Shown one piece after another: positions 1-9,066 of a stretch of 64,000 nucleotides of DNA (position 1 is its first letter; the number at the start of each line of letters is the position of its first letter). Made by a program: the position numbers and the translations under genes. Source of the stretch: Rubrivivax sp. (lineage in GTDB: Bacteria > Pseudomonadota > Gammaproteobacteria > Burkholderiales > Burkholderiaceae); NCBI GenBank assembly GCA_016790225.1, contig JAEUOZ010000038.1:38302-102301 (forward strand). The letters run 5' to 3'. The notes beneath the pieces are model-generated. The model saw only the letters and a list, made by a program, of their open reading frames with translations, was not told the origin of the DNA and made no database searches.

Positions 1-2
1 CA

Positions 3-752
3 ACGCCCCTTCCCTACCCGTCCGCCGACACAGCTTCGGCGCCGCCGCTCTCGTCCTCAACGCCCCACCCGAAGAGCGCCCGTGCGCTCGGCGCCCTGCT
101 GATCGCCGAAGGCCTGCTCGCGCTCGCGCCGATCGCGATCCTCGGGCCGGCGATCGGCTGGCCGGCCTCGCTGGACAAGCCGGCGGCCGAGCAGCTGGCC
201 GCGATCGCCGCCGCGCCCGGTGCCGTCACCGCGGGCTACGGCGTCTATCTCCTCTACTCGATCCTGATCGCGCCTGTGATGATCGTGCTGGCCTCCCGTC
301 TGCGGGGCGGCCTTGCGTCGCCGCTGGGCCTGACGGTGGCGGCCTTTGCGACGCTGTCGGCCCTGGCGCGCTCGATCGGCATCCTGCGCTGGCTCACCGT
401 GATGCCGGGCCTGGCCGCTGCGCACGCCGCCGCGGACCCCGCGGCGCGAGGCCAGATCGAACTCGTCTTCGATGCCCTCACCAGCTACGGCGGCGGCATC
501 GGCGAGATCCTCGGCGTGTCGCTGTTCATGGCGCTCGCACTCGGCCTGCTCGCCATCGGCGCGCTGCGTTCCGGCGGGCTGCCGACCTGGGCCTCGGCCT
601 TCGGCCTGGTCGCCGCGCTCAGCCTGGGCGCCCTTCTTCTCCCGGTCTTCGGAGCGCCTGATCTGATGCCGGTGGCCATTGCCGTGAGCGTGCTCTCGCT
701 GTGGATGATCGCGGTCGGCGTCCGCTGCTTCTGGCCTTGGGGGTCTCGTTGA
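3..752 (+). CDS. DUF4386-like integral membrane protein (5' end outside window)
   Basis: The frame is open from the first bases of the window to the stop at 752. No ATG occurs in frame before about 276, so the start most likely lies upstream. The visible protein (about 249 residues) has several hydrophobic segments rich in Ala, Leu and Gly, separated by short polar loops such as a Pro-Lys-Pro-Ala-Ala-Glu stretch after the second segment. Hydropathy pattern and length resemble the DUF4386 family of small multi-pass membrane proteins, whose function is unknown. The next gene starts 164 bp downstream. Membrane location is well supported; the family assignment is tentative. Confidence 0.6.
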   Translation, partial: TPLPYPSADTASAPPLSSSTPHPKSARALGALLIAEGLLALAPIAILGPAIGWPASLDKPAAEQLAAIAAAPGAVTAGYGVYLLYSILIAPVMIVLASRLRGGLASPLGLTVAAFATLSALARSIGILRWLTVMPGLAAAHAAADPAARGQIELVFDALTSYGGGIGEILGVSLFMALALGLLAIGALRSGGLPTWASAFGLVAALSLGALLLPVFGAPDLMPVAIAVSVLSLWMIAVGVRCFWPWGSR

Positions 753-916
753 TCAGCTCCTGGGCCGGCTGAGACCGATCGCCTCCGACATCCCATCTTC
801 GGCAACGGGGCGCGCGCCGGGCATGTGTCGGCCCGCGCTCAACTCCCGGCGCCCATGGCCGAAGACGCGAATACGGTCAGGGCCTGTCGGCCCGGCCACG
901 CCTTGGGGTCGAGAGC

Positions 917-2056
917 ATGCAACTGGAATCGCGTCACTTCAGCAAGGGCCACTGGAATGCCTCGCTGCCCGTGGGTTTCGACGGGCCAGACACCCTGGTG
1001 CTCGCCTTTGCCGCTCCCGAGTTCATGGATCAGCCGCAGCCCCTGCACGAGCTGGCCGCAGCGTTCCCGCAGGCCGTGATCGTGGGCTGCTCGACCTCCG
1101 GCGAAATCGTCGGCAGCGAGGTGCGCGACGCCAGCATCAGCGTCGCCATCGCCCGCTTCGAACACACGGCGCTGCGACACGCCAGCACGCCGATCGCGCA
1201 GTCTGCAGACTCCTTTGCCGCCGGCCAGCGTCTGGCGCAGCAGTTGACGGGCCCTGATCTGCGGGCGGTCTTCGTGCTGTCCGATGGTCTGGGCGTGAAC
1301 GGCACGCCCCTGGTCGATGCCCTCACACGCGAGCTGGGCGCAGGCGTGCTCATCACCGGCGGTCTCGCTGGCGACGGCAGCCGCTTTGCCCGCACCTGGG
1401 TGCTGGATCAAGGCCAGCCGAAGACCCACACCATCTGCGCCGTCGGCCTGTACGGCACACGCCTGAACGTGGGCCATGGCTGCGACGGCGGCTGGTCGGA
1501 TTTCGGGCCGGAGCGGCGCATCACGCGGGCCGAAGGCAACGTGCTGTTCGAGCTGGATGGCAAACCGGCACTGGAGCTGTACAAGAGCTACCTGGGCGAA
1601 CGCGCTGCCGGCCTGCCCGGGACGGCGCTGCTGTTTCCCCTGGCCGTCAAGCGCGACAGCAGCGATCAGGACACGCTGGTGCGCACCATCCTGGCCATCG
1701 ACGAATCGCGCCAGTCGCTGACCTTTGCGGGCGACCTGCCACAGGGCGGCGTGGCGCGGCTGATGCGCGCCAACACCGACAAGATCATCGGCAGTGCCGG
1801 CCTGGCCGGTGCCCAGGCTCGCGCAGGACATGCCGGCAGCAGCGCCGCGCTGGCGGTGTCCGTCAGCTGCGTCGGACGCCGCCTGGTGCTGGGCGAGCGT
1901 ACCGATGAGGAAGTCGAGACGGTCTGTGATGCCATGCCCATGCAGGCCGCGCACGTGGGCTTCTACTCGTACGGCGAGATTTCACCGGCCGCGCGTGGCG
2001 GCATGAGCGAGCTGCACAACCAGACCATGACCGTCACGGTCTTCAGCGAAGGCTGA
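917..2056 (+). CDS. FIST domain sensory protein
   Basis: The 379-residue protein has the FIST N then FIST C arrangement. The N-terminal half carries the Gly-Cys-Ser-Thr-Ser-Gly-Glu motif (about residues 57-63) and a Gly-Gly-Leu-Ala-Gly-Asp-Gly motif (about 150-156). The C-terminal half ends with a YGEISP motif followed by Leu-His-Asn-Gln-Thr, typical of FIST C. FIST domains are thought to bind small ligands, perhaps amino acids, and to feed signalling proteins. No signal peptide or membrane segment is seen, so it should be cytoplasmic. The next gene, 46 bp downstream on the same strand, is a cyclic-di-GMP enzyme, suggesting a sensor-effector pair. Family confidence is high; the ligand is unknown. 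Confidence 0.9.
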   Translation: MQLESRHFSKGHWNASLPVGFDGPDTLVLAFAAPEFMDQPQPLHELAAAFPQAVIVGCSTSGEIVGSEVRDASISVAIARFEHTALRHASTPIAQSADSFAAGQRLAQQLTGPDLRAVFVLSDGLGVNGTPLVDALTRELGAGVLITGGLAGDGSRFARTWVLDQGQPKTHTICAVGLYGTRLNVGHGCDGGWSDFGPERRITRAEGNVLFELDGKPALELYKSYLGERAAGLPGTALLFPLAVKRDSSDQDTLVRTILAIDESRQSLTFAGDLPQGGVARLMRANTDKIIGSAGLAGAQARAGHAGSSAALAVSVSCVGRRLVLGERTDEEVETVCDAMPMQAAHVGFYSYGEISPAARGGMSELHNQTMTVTVFSEG

Positions 2057-2102
2057 GGCGCGGTCGACAGACGGCATCGGTCCCGCAACACAGCACCTGC
2101 CC

Positions 2103-4067
2103 GTGACCCACACCTTGCACGCCCTGCTGCGGCGCCAGCTCAAGCGGCTGGGCATCGTGCTGGAGGGCAGCCCGCCCGCGCCGCCGGGTGCCGAGGCCTG
2201 GGCCGGCCTGCTGGAGCGCGTGAGCAAGGCCTATGACGAGAACGACCAGGAGCGCTACCTGCTGGAGCGGTCTCAGGCCCTGGCCGGTGAAGAGACCGCC
2301 CTGCTCTATGCCGAGCTGCGGCGCGAGCGCGACTTGCTGGAAGCGCGCGTCAAGGAGCGGACCGAAGCCCTGCGGCTGAGCGAGAGCCGCCTGTCCAGCC
2401 TGCTGACGCTGTCGGCGGACTGGGTCTGGGAACAGGATGCCGAGCTGCGCCTGACCTACCTCTCCGATGGGCTGACGAAGGCCTTGGGCATCGACGTCAG
2501 CCAGCTGCTGGGCCGACAAGGCTGGAGCGGCGATTTCAGTTCCGCACCGGAGGACTGGATCCAGCTGCTGGGCTGCCTGCAGGCACGTCAACCGTTTCGT
2601 GACGCGCTGCTGGAGTACAAGCCGCCGGGCGGTGGACAGACGCGCTACCTCACGGTCAGCGGCGAGCCGGTCTTCGATGGCGAAGGCCGGTTTGCGGGCT
2701 ACCGCGGCGTGGGCAGCGACATCACGCAGCGCAAGCTGGCCGAGCATCAGGTGCATCGGCTGGCACGCCATGACAACCTGACCGGCCTGCCCAACCGCAC
2801 CCTGTTCCTGGAAGAGCTGGACCGTGCCCTGTCGCGTTCTGCCCGCAGCGGCGAGCCCTTTGCGGTGTGCTTCATCGATCTGGACCGCTTCAAGGCCGTG
2901 AACGACAGCCTGGGGCATGCCGCGGGCGACGAGCTGCTCAAGACCATGGCCCACCGCCTGCGCGGCACCCTGCGCGCGACCGATACCGTCGCCCGCCTGG
3001 GCGGCGACGAGTTCGTGCTGCTGCTGGAGCGCTGCGGCGAACCCGCCGAAGTGCAGCACCTGATGGACAAGGTGCTGGCCACGATCGGCCAGCCGCTGCT
3101 GATCCAGGGCACCAGCTTCCTCGTCACCGGCAGCGTGGGCGTGGCCCGCCATCCTGCGGACAGCGACGACGCCTCCGAGCTGCTCAAGCACGCCGATGCC
3201 GCCATGTACCTGGCCAAGGAACGCGGCAAGAACATGGTGCAGTTCTACAGCTCCCAGCTGGCCGAACTGGCTGCCCAGAGCTTCGAGCTCGAATCGGCGC
3301 TGCGCCTGGCCCTGGTGCGTGAAGAGCTGGTGCTGCACTACCAGCCCAAGCTGGACGTGGCCAGCGGCGAACTGGTGGGCATGGAAGCGCTGGTGCGCTG
3401 GCATCACCCGCTGCGCGGCATGGTGCCGCCGGGCGACTTCATCTCGCTGGCCGAGGAACGCGGGCTGATCGTGCCGCTCGGCCGCTGGGTCATGCGCGCG
3501 GCCTGCAGGCAGGTGCGCGCGTGGCGCGACGCCGGTCTGCAGGTGCCACCCGTGGCCATCAACCTGTCGGCCCGGCAGTTTGCCGACGAGGCCCTGCTGG
3601 GCAGCCTTCGCGAGACGCTGGACGAGTACGGCCTGGCGCCGCAGGACTTCGACATGGAGCTGACCGAGAGCGTGCTGATGGCCGATCCGGAACGCGCCAA
3701 CGAGGTGCTGCAGGCCATGGTCAGCCTGGGCCTGAAGATCTCCATCGACGACTTCGGTACCGGCTACTCCTCGCTGTCCTATCTGAAGCGCTTCCCGGCG
3801 CACACGGTGAAGATCGACCGCTCCTTCATCGGCGGCCTGCCGGGCGACCAGGACGACACCGCGATCACGCAGGCCGTGATCGCCATGGCGCATTCGCTGG
3901 GCCTGAGCGTGGTGGCCGAAGGCGTGGAGACGCAGGCACAGTGGGCCGCACTCAAGGCCATGCGCTGCGACCAGGCCCAGGGCTACCTGCTGGGCAAGCC
4001 CATGCCGGCGGAGGCCCTGGCGCACCGGCTCGCGGCACAGCGCCCTCTGGTGCTGCTCAAGGCCTGA
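2103..4067 (+). CDS. PAS-GGDEF-EAL cyclic-di-GMP turnover protein
   Basis: The 654-residue protein begins at a GTG just after the FIST gene. A short coiled-coil segment (about residues 55-95) is followed by a PAS domain (about 95-210), a GGDEF domain with an intact GGDEF motif at 300-304, and an EAL domain with Glu-Ala-Leu at 428-430 and a later DDFGTGYSSL motif. Intact motifs in both domains suggest it can both make and degrade cyclic-di-GMP, though one activity may dominate. No membrane segment is seen. Adjacency to the FIST gene suggests that FIST ligand status and the PAS signal converge on cyclic-di-GMP. Architecture is certain; direction of regulation is inferred. Confidence 0.93.
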   Translation: MTHTLHALLRRQLKRLGIVLEGSPPAPPGAEAWAGLLERVSKAYDENDQERYLLERSQALAGEETALLYAELRRERDLLEARVKERTEALRLSESRLSSLLTLSADWVWEQDAELRLTYLSDGLTKALGIDVSQLLGRQGWSGDFSSAPEDWIQLLGCLQARQPFRDALLEYKPPGGGQTRYLTVSGEPVFDGEGRFAGYRGVGSDITQRKLAEHQVHRLARHDNLTGLPNRTLFLEELDRALSRSARSGEPFAVCFIDLDRFKAVNDSLGHAAGDELLKTMAHRLRGTLRATDTVARLGGDEFVLLLERCGEPAEVQHLMDKVLATIGQPLLIQGTSFLVTGSVGVARHPADSDDASELLKHADAAMYLAKERGKNMVQFYSSQLAELAAQSFELESALRLALVREELVLHYQPKLDVASGELVGMEALVRWHHPLRGMVPPGDFISLAEERGLIVPLGRWVMRAACRQVRAWRDAGLQVPPVAINLSARQFADEALLGSLRETLDEYGLAPQDFDMELTESVLMADPERANEVLQAMVSLGLKISIDDFGTGYSSLSYLKRFPAHTVKIDRSFIGGLPGDQDDTAITQAVIAMAHSLGLSVVAEGVETQAQWAALKAMRCDQAQGYLLGKPMPAEALAHRLAAQRPLVLLKA

Positions 4068-4209
4068 GGGCGATCTGCACGCCGCTCAGGGCGGCGCCAC
4101 ACCCGCATGGCCTGCCCAGGGGCGGTGTCTCCTGACGGGCTGTAACCTGCAGGCTGCCACCCACGACTGACAGGGGCGAGTCCTTTCCTCCCACCCCTCA
4201 GGAGACCTC

Positions 4210-4695
4210 ATGATGAGCCGCCGTTCCCTGCTGTCTTCCCTGCTCGGTGCCAGCCTGCCCTTGCATGCGATGGCAGCGACTGGCCCTGCTGCCGCGGGCG
4301 CCCCGCAGCGCCTGGTGCTCAGCGAGGCCGAGTGGCGCAAGCGGCTGAGCCCCGCGCAGTATGCGGTGCTGCGCGAGCACGGCACGGAGCGCGCCGGCAC
4401 CAGCCCGCTGAATGCCGAGAAGCGGCGCGGCATCTACCACTGCGCCGGCTGCGATGCGCCCTTGTTCGACTCTCAAGCCAAGTACGACAGCGGCACCGGC
4501 TGGCCCAGCTTCTTTGCGGCGCTGCCGGGCGCGGTGCAGACGTCCGTGGACTTCAAGCTCATCCTGCCGCGCACCGAGTACCACTGCGCGCGCTGCGGTG
4601 GACATCATGGCCATCGCTTCAATGACGGGCCTGCACCCACCGGCCACCGCTACTGCAACAACGGCGTGGCCCTGCGCTTCGTGGTGGCGGCATGA
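4210..4695 (+). CDS. msrB: Peptide-methionine (R)-S-oxide reductase, exported
   Basis: The 161-residue protein reduces the R form of methionine sulfoxide in proteins. Zinc-binding pairs are Cys78/Cys81 and Cys126/Cys129, and the catalytic cysteine is Cys149 in the Arg-Tyr-Cys-Asn motif. The N-terminus has a twin arginine followed by a hydrophobic stretch and an Ala-Met-Ala cleavage-like site, so export through Tat or Sec is likely. A GGAG at 4201-4204 supports either of two adjacent ATGs (4210 or 4213). The stop overlaps the start of msrA, giving a coupled R- and S-specific repair pair for envelope proteins. Confidence 0.92.
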   Translation: MMSRRSLLSSLLGASLPLHAMAATGPAAAGAPQRLVLSEAEWRKRLSPAQYAVLREHGTERAGTSPLNAEKRRGIYHCAGCDAPLFDSQAKYDSGTGWPSFFAALPGAVQTSVDFKLILPRTEYHCARCGGHHGHRFNDGPAPTGHRYCNNGVALRFVVAA

Positions 4696-5333
4696 GGGCC
4701 GGCCTTGACGGGTTGATCCGGTCCGCGGCCGGCCTGGCCGCGGCGCTGGCGATGATCGCGCCGGCCGCGGCCCAGACACCGAACGCTGCACCTCAGCAGA
4801 CAGCGCGCGCCATCTTTGCCGGCGGCTGCTTCTGGTGCGTGGAAGCGGACTTCGACAAGGTCAAGGGCGTGCTGCGCACGACCTCGGGCTACATCGGCGG
4901 CACGGTGGCCAACCCCAGCTACGAGCAGGTGTCCGGCAAGCGCACCGGCCACGCCGAAGCGGTGGAGATCGTCTACGACCCCCAGCGCGTCACCTACGAC
5001 GAACTGCTGCAGTATTTCTGGCGCACGACGGATCCGACCGCGAAGGACCGGCAGTTCTGCGACGTGGGCACGCCGTACCGCCATGCGATCTTCGCGGTGG
5101 GCGAGCTGCAGCTGAAGGCCGCCCAGGCCTCGCGGGCGGCCCTGGAGACCAGCAAGCCCTTCAAGGAGCCCATCGTCACCGAGATTAGCCTTGCCGGCGC
5201 CTTCTACCCGGCCGAGGAATACCACCAGGACTACTACAAGAAGAACCCGCTGCGCTACCAGTACTACCGCAGCGGCTGCGGGCGCGACGCGCGCCTGAAG
5301 TCCCTGTGGGGCAGCGCGCCCACGGCGCCTTGA
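4692..5333 (+). CDS. msrA: Peptide-methionine (S)-S-oxide reductase, exported
   Basis: The 213-residue protein overlaps msrB by an ATGA junction. The MsrA signature Gly-Cys-Phe-Trp-Cys is at residues 45-49, with Cys46 the expected nucleophile. Downstream motifs include Gly-Tyr-Ile-Gly-Gly, Gly-His-Ala-Glu and His-Gln-Asp-Tyr in the substrate pocket. An N-terminal hydrophobic segment ending in Ala-Gln near residue 28 looks like a signal peptide. Together with MsrB it probably repairs oxidised methionines in periplasmic proteins. The two enzymes are separate here rather than fused as in some bacteria. Confidence 0.93.
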   Translation: MRAGLDGLIRSAAGLAAALAMIAPAAAQTPNAAPQQTARAIFAGGCFWCVEADFDKVKGVLRTTSGYIGGTVANPSYEQVSGKRTGHAEAVEIVYDPQRVTYDELLQYFWRTTDPTAKDRQFCDVGTPYRHAIFAVGELQLKAAQASRAALETSKPFKEPIVTEISLAGAFYPAEEYHQDYYKKNPLRYQYYRSGCGRDARLKSLWGSAPTAP

Positions 5334-5334
5334 G

Positions 5335-5403
5335 ACAGACGCCTGCGGGGTCTTGAGCCAGACGCCTGCAGCGTCTTGAGCCGGACACCTGCGGCGTCGG
5401 GAG
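5335..5403. repeat. Three tandem 23-bp hairpin-forming units
   Basis: Units lie at 5335-5357, 5358-5380 and 5381-5403. Each carries a dyad whose arms in the middle unit are GACGC and GCGTC around a 5-nt loop; the first and third units have one changed base in an arm. The array starts one base after the msrA stop and may act as a terminator-like or transcript-stabilising structure before the ureide operon. There is no T-run. Confidence 0.6.
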
Positions 5404-5505
5404 GCGGCCGCCTGCGCGAAGCCGGCGCATCAGGGCGCGCGAGGAACAGCGTGCTCCAGGCTATGTTCCATTTCGACCCCGACCTCGGGAATCCCCGGGT
5501 TCGGC

Positions 5506-5521
5506 TGGCACGCTTGCTGCT
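5506..5521 (+). promoter_or_regulatory. Candidate sigma-54 promoter of the ureide operon
   Basis: TGGCACG at 5506-5512 followed by CTGCT ending at 5521 places GG at 5507-5508 and GC at 5519-5520 with exactly 10 nt between them, the -24/-12 arrangement of RpoN promoters. The predicted start near 5531 gives a leader of about 25 nt before the ATG at 5557. The only notable departure is C for T at the first base of the -12 element. No clear NtrC dyad was found immediately upstream. Confidence 0.6.
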
Positions 5522-5556
5522 CGCATTCCGTCTTGTATACCGATGCGTGCACCAAC

Positions 5557-7425
5557 ATGAAGCCCGGCGAAGCTCTCACCCAGACGACCCTGCCCCTCGG
5601 CGTGGCAGGCTGGCAGCAGTCGTGGGTTTCAGGCGCTGGGCTGCGCGAGTCACTGCTGGCCGCCTACACCAGAGTCTGGGCCAAGGCTGAAGACCCTGCC
5701 TGGATTGCGCGCATCAGCCAGGAGGCGCTGCAGGACAGGCTGGCCGAGCTGGAAGCCCAGGCCGCAGGCTGCGCATCGCCGGATGTGCTGCTGCAGCGGC
5801 ATCCGCTGTGGGGCGTGCCCTTCGCGGTGAAGGACAACATCGATGTCGCCGGCTGGCCCACCACGGCCGCCTGCCCGGCCTTCGCCCGTGTCGCCGAGAG
5901 CAGCGCCACGGTGGTGCAGCGGCTGCTTCAAGCCGGTGCGGTCCTGATGGGCAAGACCAACCTCGATCAGTTCGCCACGGGTCTGGTGGGTACGCGTTCC
6001 CCCTATGGCCAACCGTCCAGTACATGGGACGCCGATCGCGTGAGCGGCGGCTCCAGCTCGGGTTCGGCAGTGGTCGTGGCGCGCGGTGATGTGGCCTTTG
6101 CGCTGGGCACGGATACCGCCGGCTCAGGCCGCGTGCCGGCCGGCTTCAACCATCTGGTGGGCCTCAAGCCGACGCCGGGCCGTGTGAGCACGGCCGGGGT
6201 GGTGCCGGCCTGCCGAAGCCTGGATTGCGTCTCGGTCTTTGCGCTCACGGTGGCCGATGCTGCCGCCGTGCTGGCCGTCATCGAAGGCGCTGACGAAGCC
6301 GACATCTACAGCGCCTTCCTGCCCGGCGCTGGCGCGCTGCCGCACAGGGCCTCAGGCACGCTGCGTATCGGAATTCCGAGCGAGCCCCTGCTGGACACGG
6401 CGCTGGGCTACGACAGCGCGTGGCGGCAGACGCTGGGTCTTGCCTCGGGCCTGCAGATCGAATGGGTGCCTCTCGACATGGCCCCGCTGCAGGCGGTGGC
6501 ACGCCTGCTCTATGAAGGGCCCTGGGTGGCCGAGCGCCACGCGGTGGTCGATTTGCTGCTGGCGCAGCAGCCCGAGGCGCTGGATCCCACCGTCTCGGCG
6601 GTGATCGGTACGGCCACCCGCTTCAGTGCCGCGGATGCCTTCCGCGCGCAATACCGCCTGCGCGAAGCGGCCCGCGAGGCCAACGCGCTGTGGGAAACCG
6701 TGGATCTGCTGATGGTGCCCACGGCGCCGCGCCACCCGCGCTTCGACGAAGTGGCCGCAGATCCCATCGGCGCCAATGCGGTGCTCGGCACCTACACCAA
6801 TTTCGTCAACCTGCTGGGCTGGTGCGCGCTGGCGCTCCCGGCCGCCATCACCTCAGCAGGCCTGCCGTTCGGCGTCACCTTCATCGCGCCCGGCGGGCTG
6901 GATGCGGCGCTGGCGCGCTTCGGCCAGCGCTGGGAACGGGCCGGCGGGCAGGCGCCGGGTCGCTGCGGCGCACCCGCGCCCGGCGTGGGCGAGGCAGAGC
7001 GAGCTGCCCTGCCCTCGCTTCCCTGGCCGCAGAGCCGCCCCACGCTGCCGCTCGCGGTGGTCGGGGCGCACCTCAGCGGCCTGCCACTGAACGGCCAGCT
7101 GCTCGAGCGCGGCGCGACGCTGCGCGAGAGCACCAGCACGGCGCCCGTCTACCGGCTTTTTGCACTGCCCGGCACGCGCCCGCCCAAGCCCGGCCTGCAG
7201 CGCGTGCGCGAGGGCGGCCAGGCCATCGCACTGGAAGTGTGGGACATGCCGCAGGCGGCGCTGGGATCGTTCCTCGCGCTGATCCCTTCGCCGCTGGGCC
7301 TGGGAACGATCGAGCTGGCCGACGGCCGCCAGGTACACGGATTTCTCTGCGAGGCGCATGCGCTGGAAGGCGCCGCCGACATCAGCCATTTCGGCGGCTG
7401 GCGCCGCTATCTGCAAAGCCTCTGA
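5557..7425 (+). CDS. atzF: Allophanate hydrolase
   Basis: The 622-residue protein fits AtzF/TrzF, which hydrolyses allophanate to ammonia and carbon dioxide. The amidase-signature domain has the Ser-cisSer-Lys triad: Lys92, Ser166 in the Gly-Gly-Ser-Ser-Ser-Gly-Ser motif and Ser190 in Thr-Ala-Gly-Ser-Gly-Arg. Spacing agrees with AtzF. After about residue 460 a second domain contains a Pro-Pro-Lys-Pro-Gly-Leu motif, like the C-terminal domain of AtzF-type allophanate hydrolases. The ATG at 5557 is preferred over an upstream TTG at 5533, which would sit at the predicted transcription start. The ribosome-binding site is weak. It is the first gene of the operon and the last step of the pathway. 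Confidence 0.92.
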   Translation: MKPGEALTQTTLPLGVAGWQQSWVSGAGLRESLLAAYTRVWAKAEDPAWIARISQEALQDRLAELEAQAAGCASPDVLLQRHPLWGVPFAVKDNIDVAGWPTTAACPAFARVAESSATVVQRLLQAGAVLMGKTNLDQFATGLVGTRSPYGQPSSTWDADRVSGGSSSGSAVVVARGDVAFALGTDTAGSGRVPAGFNHLVGLKPTPGRVSTAGVVPACRSLDCVSVFALTVADAAAVLAVIEGADEADIYSAFLPGAGALPHRASGTLRIGIPSEPLLDTALGYDSAWRQTLGLASGLQIEWVPLDMAPLQAVARLLYEGPWVAERHAVVDLLLAQQPEALDPTVSAVIGTATRFSAADAFRAQYRLREAAREANALWETVDLLMVPTAPRHPRFDEVAADPIGANAVLGTYTNFVNLLGWCALALPAAITSAGLPFGVTFIAPGGLDAALARFGQRWERAGGQAPGRCGAPAPGVGEAERAALPSLPWPQSRPTLPLAVVGAHLSGLPLNGQLLERGATLRESTSTAPVYRLFALPGTRPPKPGLQRVREGGQAIALEVWDMPQAALGSFLALIPSPLGLGTIELADGRQVHGFLCEAHALEGAADISHFGGWRRYLQSL

Positions 7426-7449
7426 ATTCAACCATTGGAGCACGTCACC

Positions 7450-9057
7450 ATGGATCGTCGCGACTTTATCTCCTCCACCGCCGCCGGCACGCTCGTTCTG
7501 GGTGCACCGCTCGCCGCCCAGGCACAGGCACGCCCCAAGGATGTGCTGATCGTGGCCAACGAATTCGGCCCAAACAGCCTGGACATCCAGACCATCGGCG
7601 CCAACCGGCCGTCCTACGGCGTGAGCTGGCTCTGCTATGACCGGCTGATGACCTACGGCAAGCGCACCCTGCCCGATGGCCGGGTCATGTACGACCGCAA
7701 CAAGCTCGAGCCCGAACTGGCCGAGAGCTGGCAGATGGGCGCTGACGGCATGAGCGTCACCTTCAAGTTGCGCAAGAACGCCAAGTTCCACGACGGCACG
7801 CCTGTCACCGCCAAGGACGTGAAGTGGAGCTTCGACCGCGCGGTCAGCGTGGGCGGCTTTGCCACCTTCCAGATGGGCGCCGGCTCGCTGGAAAAGCCCG
7901 AGCAGTTCGTGGTGGTCGACGATCACACCTTCCGCGTCAATTTCATCCGCAAGGACAAGCTGACGATGAACAACATCGCCGTGCCGGTGCCCTGCATCTT
8001 CAACAGCGAGCTGGTCAAGAAGAACGTCACCGCCCAGGATCCCTGGGGGCTGAACTGGACGCGCAACAACATCGCCGGCGGCGGCGCCTACCGCGTGGAA
8101 GCTTTCCGGCCGGGCCAGGAAATCATCTACGTGCGCAACGACGACTGGAAGAGCGGCCCCCTGCCCAAGCTGCGCCGCATCGTGCAGCGCGAGGTCCCCA
8201 GCGCAGGCAACCGCCGCGCGCTGCTGCTCAAGGGCGACATCGACATGACCTACGACATGCCGCCCAAGGATTTCTCCGAGATGGCCAAGGAAGGCGGCGC
8301 CATCCGGGTCGTGAGCATGCCGGTGGAAAACGCCATGTTCTACGTGGGCATGAACGTGACCAAGCCGCCGTTTGACAACGTCAAGGTGCGCCAGGCCGTG
8401 GCCTGGGCCATCCCTTACGACAAGATTCATGAGACGGCGCTCTACGGCCGCGGCACCAAGCTCTGGGGCGCTGCCTCGGGTACGGTGAAGACCACCGCCT
8501 GGCCGCAACCCACGGGTTACAAGACCGACATCGCCAAGGCCAAGGCCCTGATGGCCGAGGCCGGCGCGGCGGCGGGCTTCGAGACCACGCTGAGTCTCGA
8601 TCTGGGCGGCGCCACCGTCGGCGAGCCCGCGGCCATCCTGATCCAGGAAAGTCTGGCGCAGATCGGCATCAAGACACAGATCAACAAGATCCCCGGCGCC
8701 ACCTGGCGCGCGGCCCTGCTGAAGAAGGACATGCCGCTGATCCTCAACCGCTTCGGCGGCTGGCTCGATTTCCCCGAGTACTTCTTCTACTGGTGCTACC
8801 ACGGCCAGAACGCCGTGTTCAACACGATGAGCTACCAGAACCCCAAGCTCGACCGCGTGATCACCAATGCACGATTCGCGGAGAGCAAGCCCATCTACGA
8901 CAGCAGCGTGCGCGAAATGATCCAGATCGCCTACGACGAAGTGCCGCGCATCCCGATGTTCCAGCCCAGCCAGGACGTGGCCATGCGCAGCGACGTCAAG
9001 GGCTACATGTACTGGTTCCACCTGCAGCCCGACTACCGCAACCTGTCCAAGGCCTGA
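7450..9057 (+). CDS. ABC transporter substrate-binding protein, oligopeptide (SBP_bac_5) family
   Basis: The 535-residue protein starts with a twin-arginine segment (Asp-Arg-Arg-Asp-Phe, residues 2-6), then a hydrophobic stretch ending in Ala-Gln-Ala, so Tat export is likely. Family-5 features include Lys-Phe-His-Asp-Gly-Thr-Pro-Val-Thr-Ala near residue 115 and a long two-lobe body. Its permeases and ATPases are probably the DppBCDF-like genes at 17241-21199, encoded almost 8 kb downstream. By context the ligand is a ureide rather than a peptide. It follows atzF by 24 bp. Confidence 0.88.
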   Translation: MDRRDFISSTAAGTLVLGAPLAAQAQARPKDVLIVANEFGPNSLDIQTIGANRPSYGVSWLCYDRLMTYGKRTLPDGRVMYDRNKLEPELAESWQMGADGMSVTFKLRKNAKFHDGTPVTAKDVKWSFDRAVSVGGFATFQMGAGSLEKPEQFVVVDDHTFRVNFIRKDKLTMNNIAVPVPCIFNSELVKKNVTAQDPWGLNWTRNNIAGGGAYRVEAFRPGQEIIYVRNDDWKSGPLPKLRRIVQREVPSAGNRRALLLKGDIDMTYDMPPKDFSEMAKEGGAIRVVSMPVENAMFYVGMNVTKPPFDNVKVRQAVAWAIPYDKIHETALYGRGTKLWGAASGTVKTTAWPQPTGYKTDIAKAKALMAEAGAAAGFETTLSLDLGGATVGEPAAILIQESLAQIGIKTQINKIPGATWRAALLKKDMPLILNRFGGWLDFPEYFFYWCYHGQNAVFNTMSYQNPKLDRVITNARFAESKPIYDSSVREMIQIAYDEVPRIPMFQPSQDVAMRSDVKGYMYWFHLQPDYRNLSKA

Positions 9058-9066
9058 GGCAGCGTG

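Noticed and set aside
2103..4067. A membrane-bound sensor function for the PAS-GGDEF-EAL protein
   Set aside because: No hydrophobic segment long enough to cross the membrane was found in its N-terminus.
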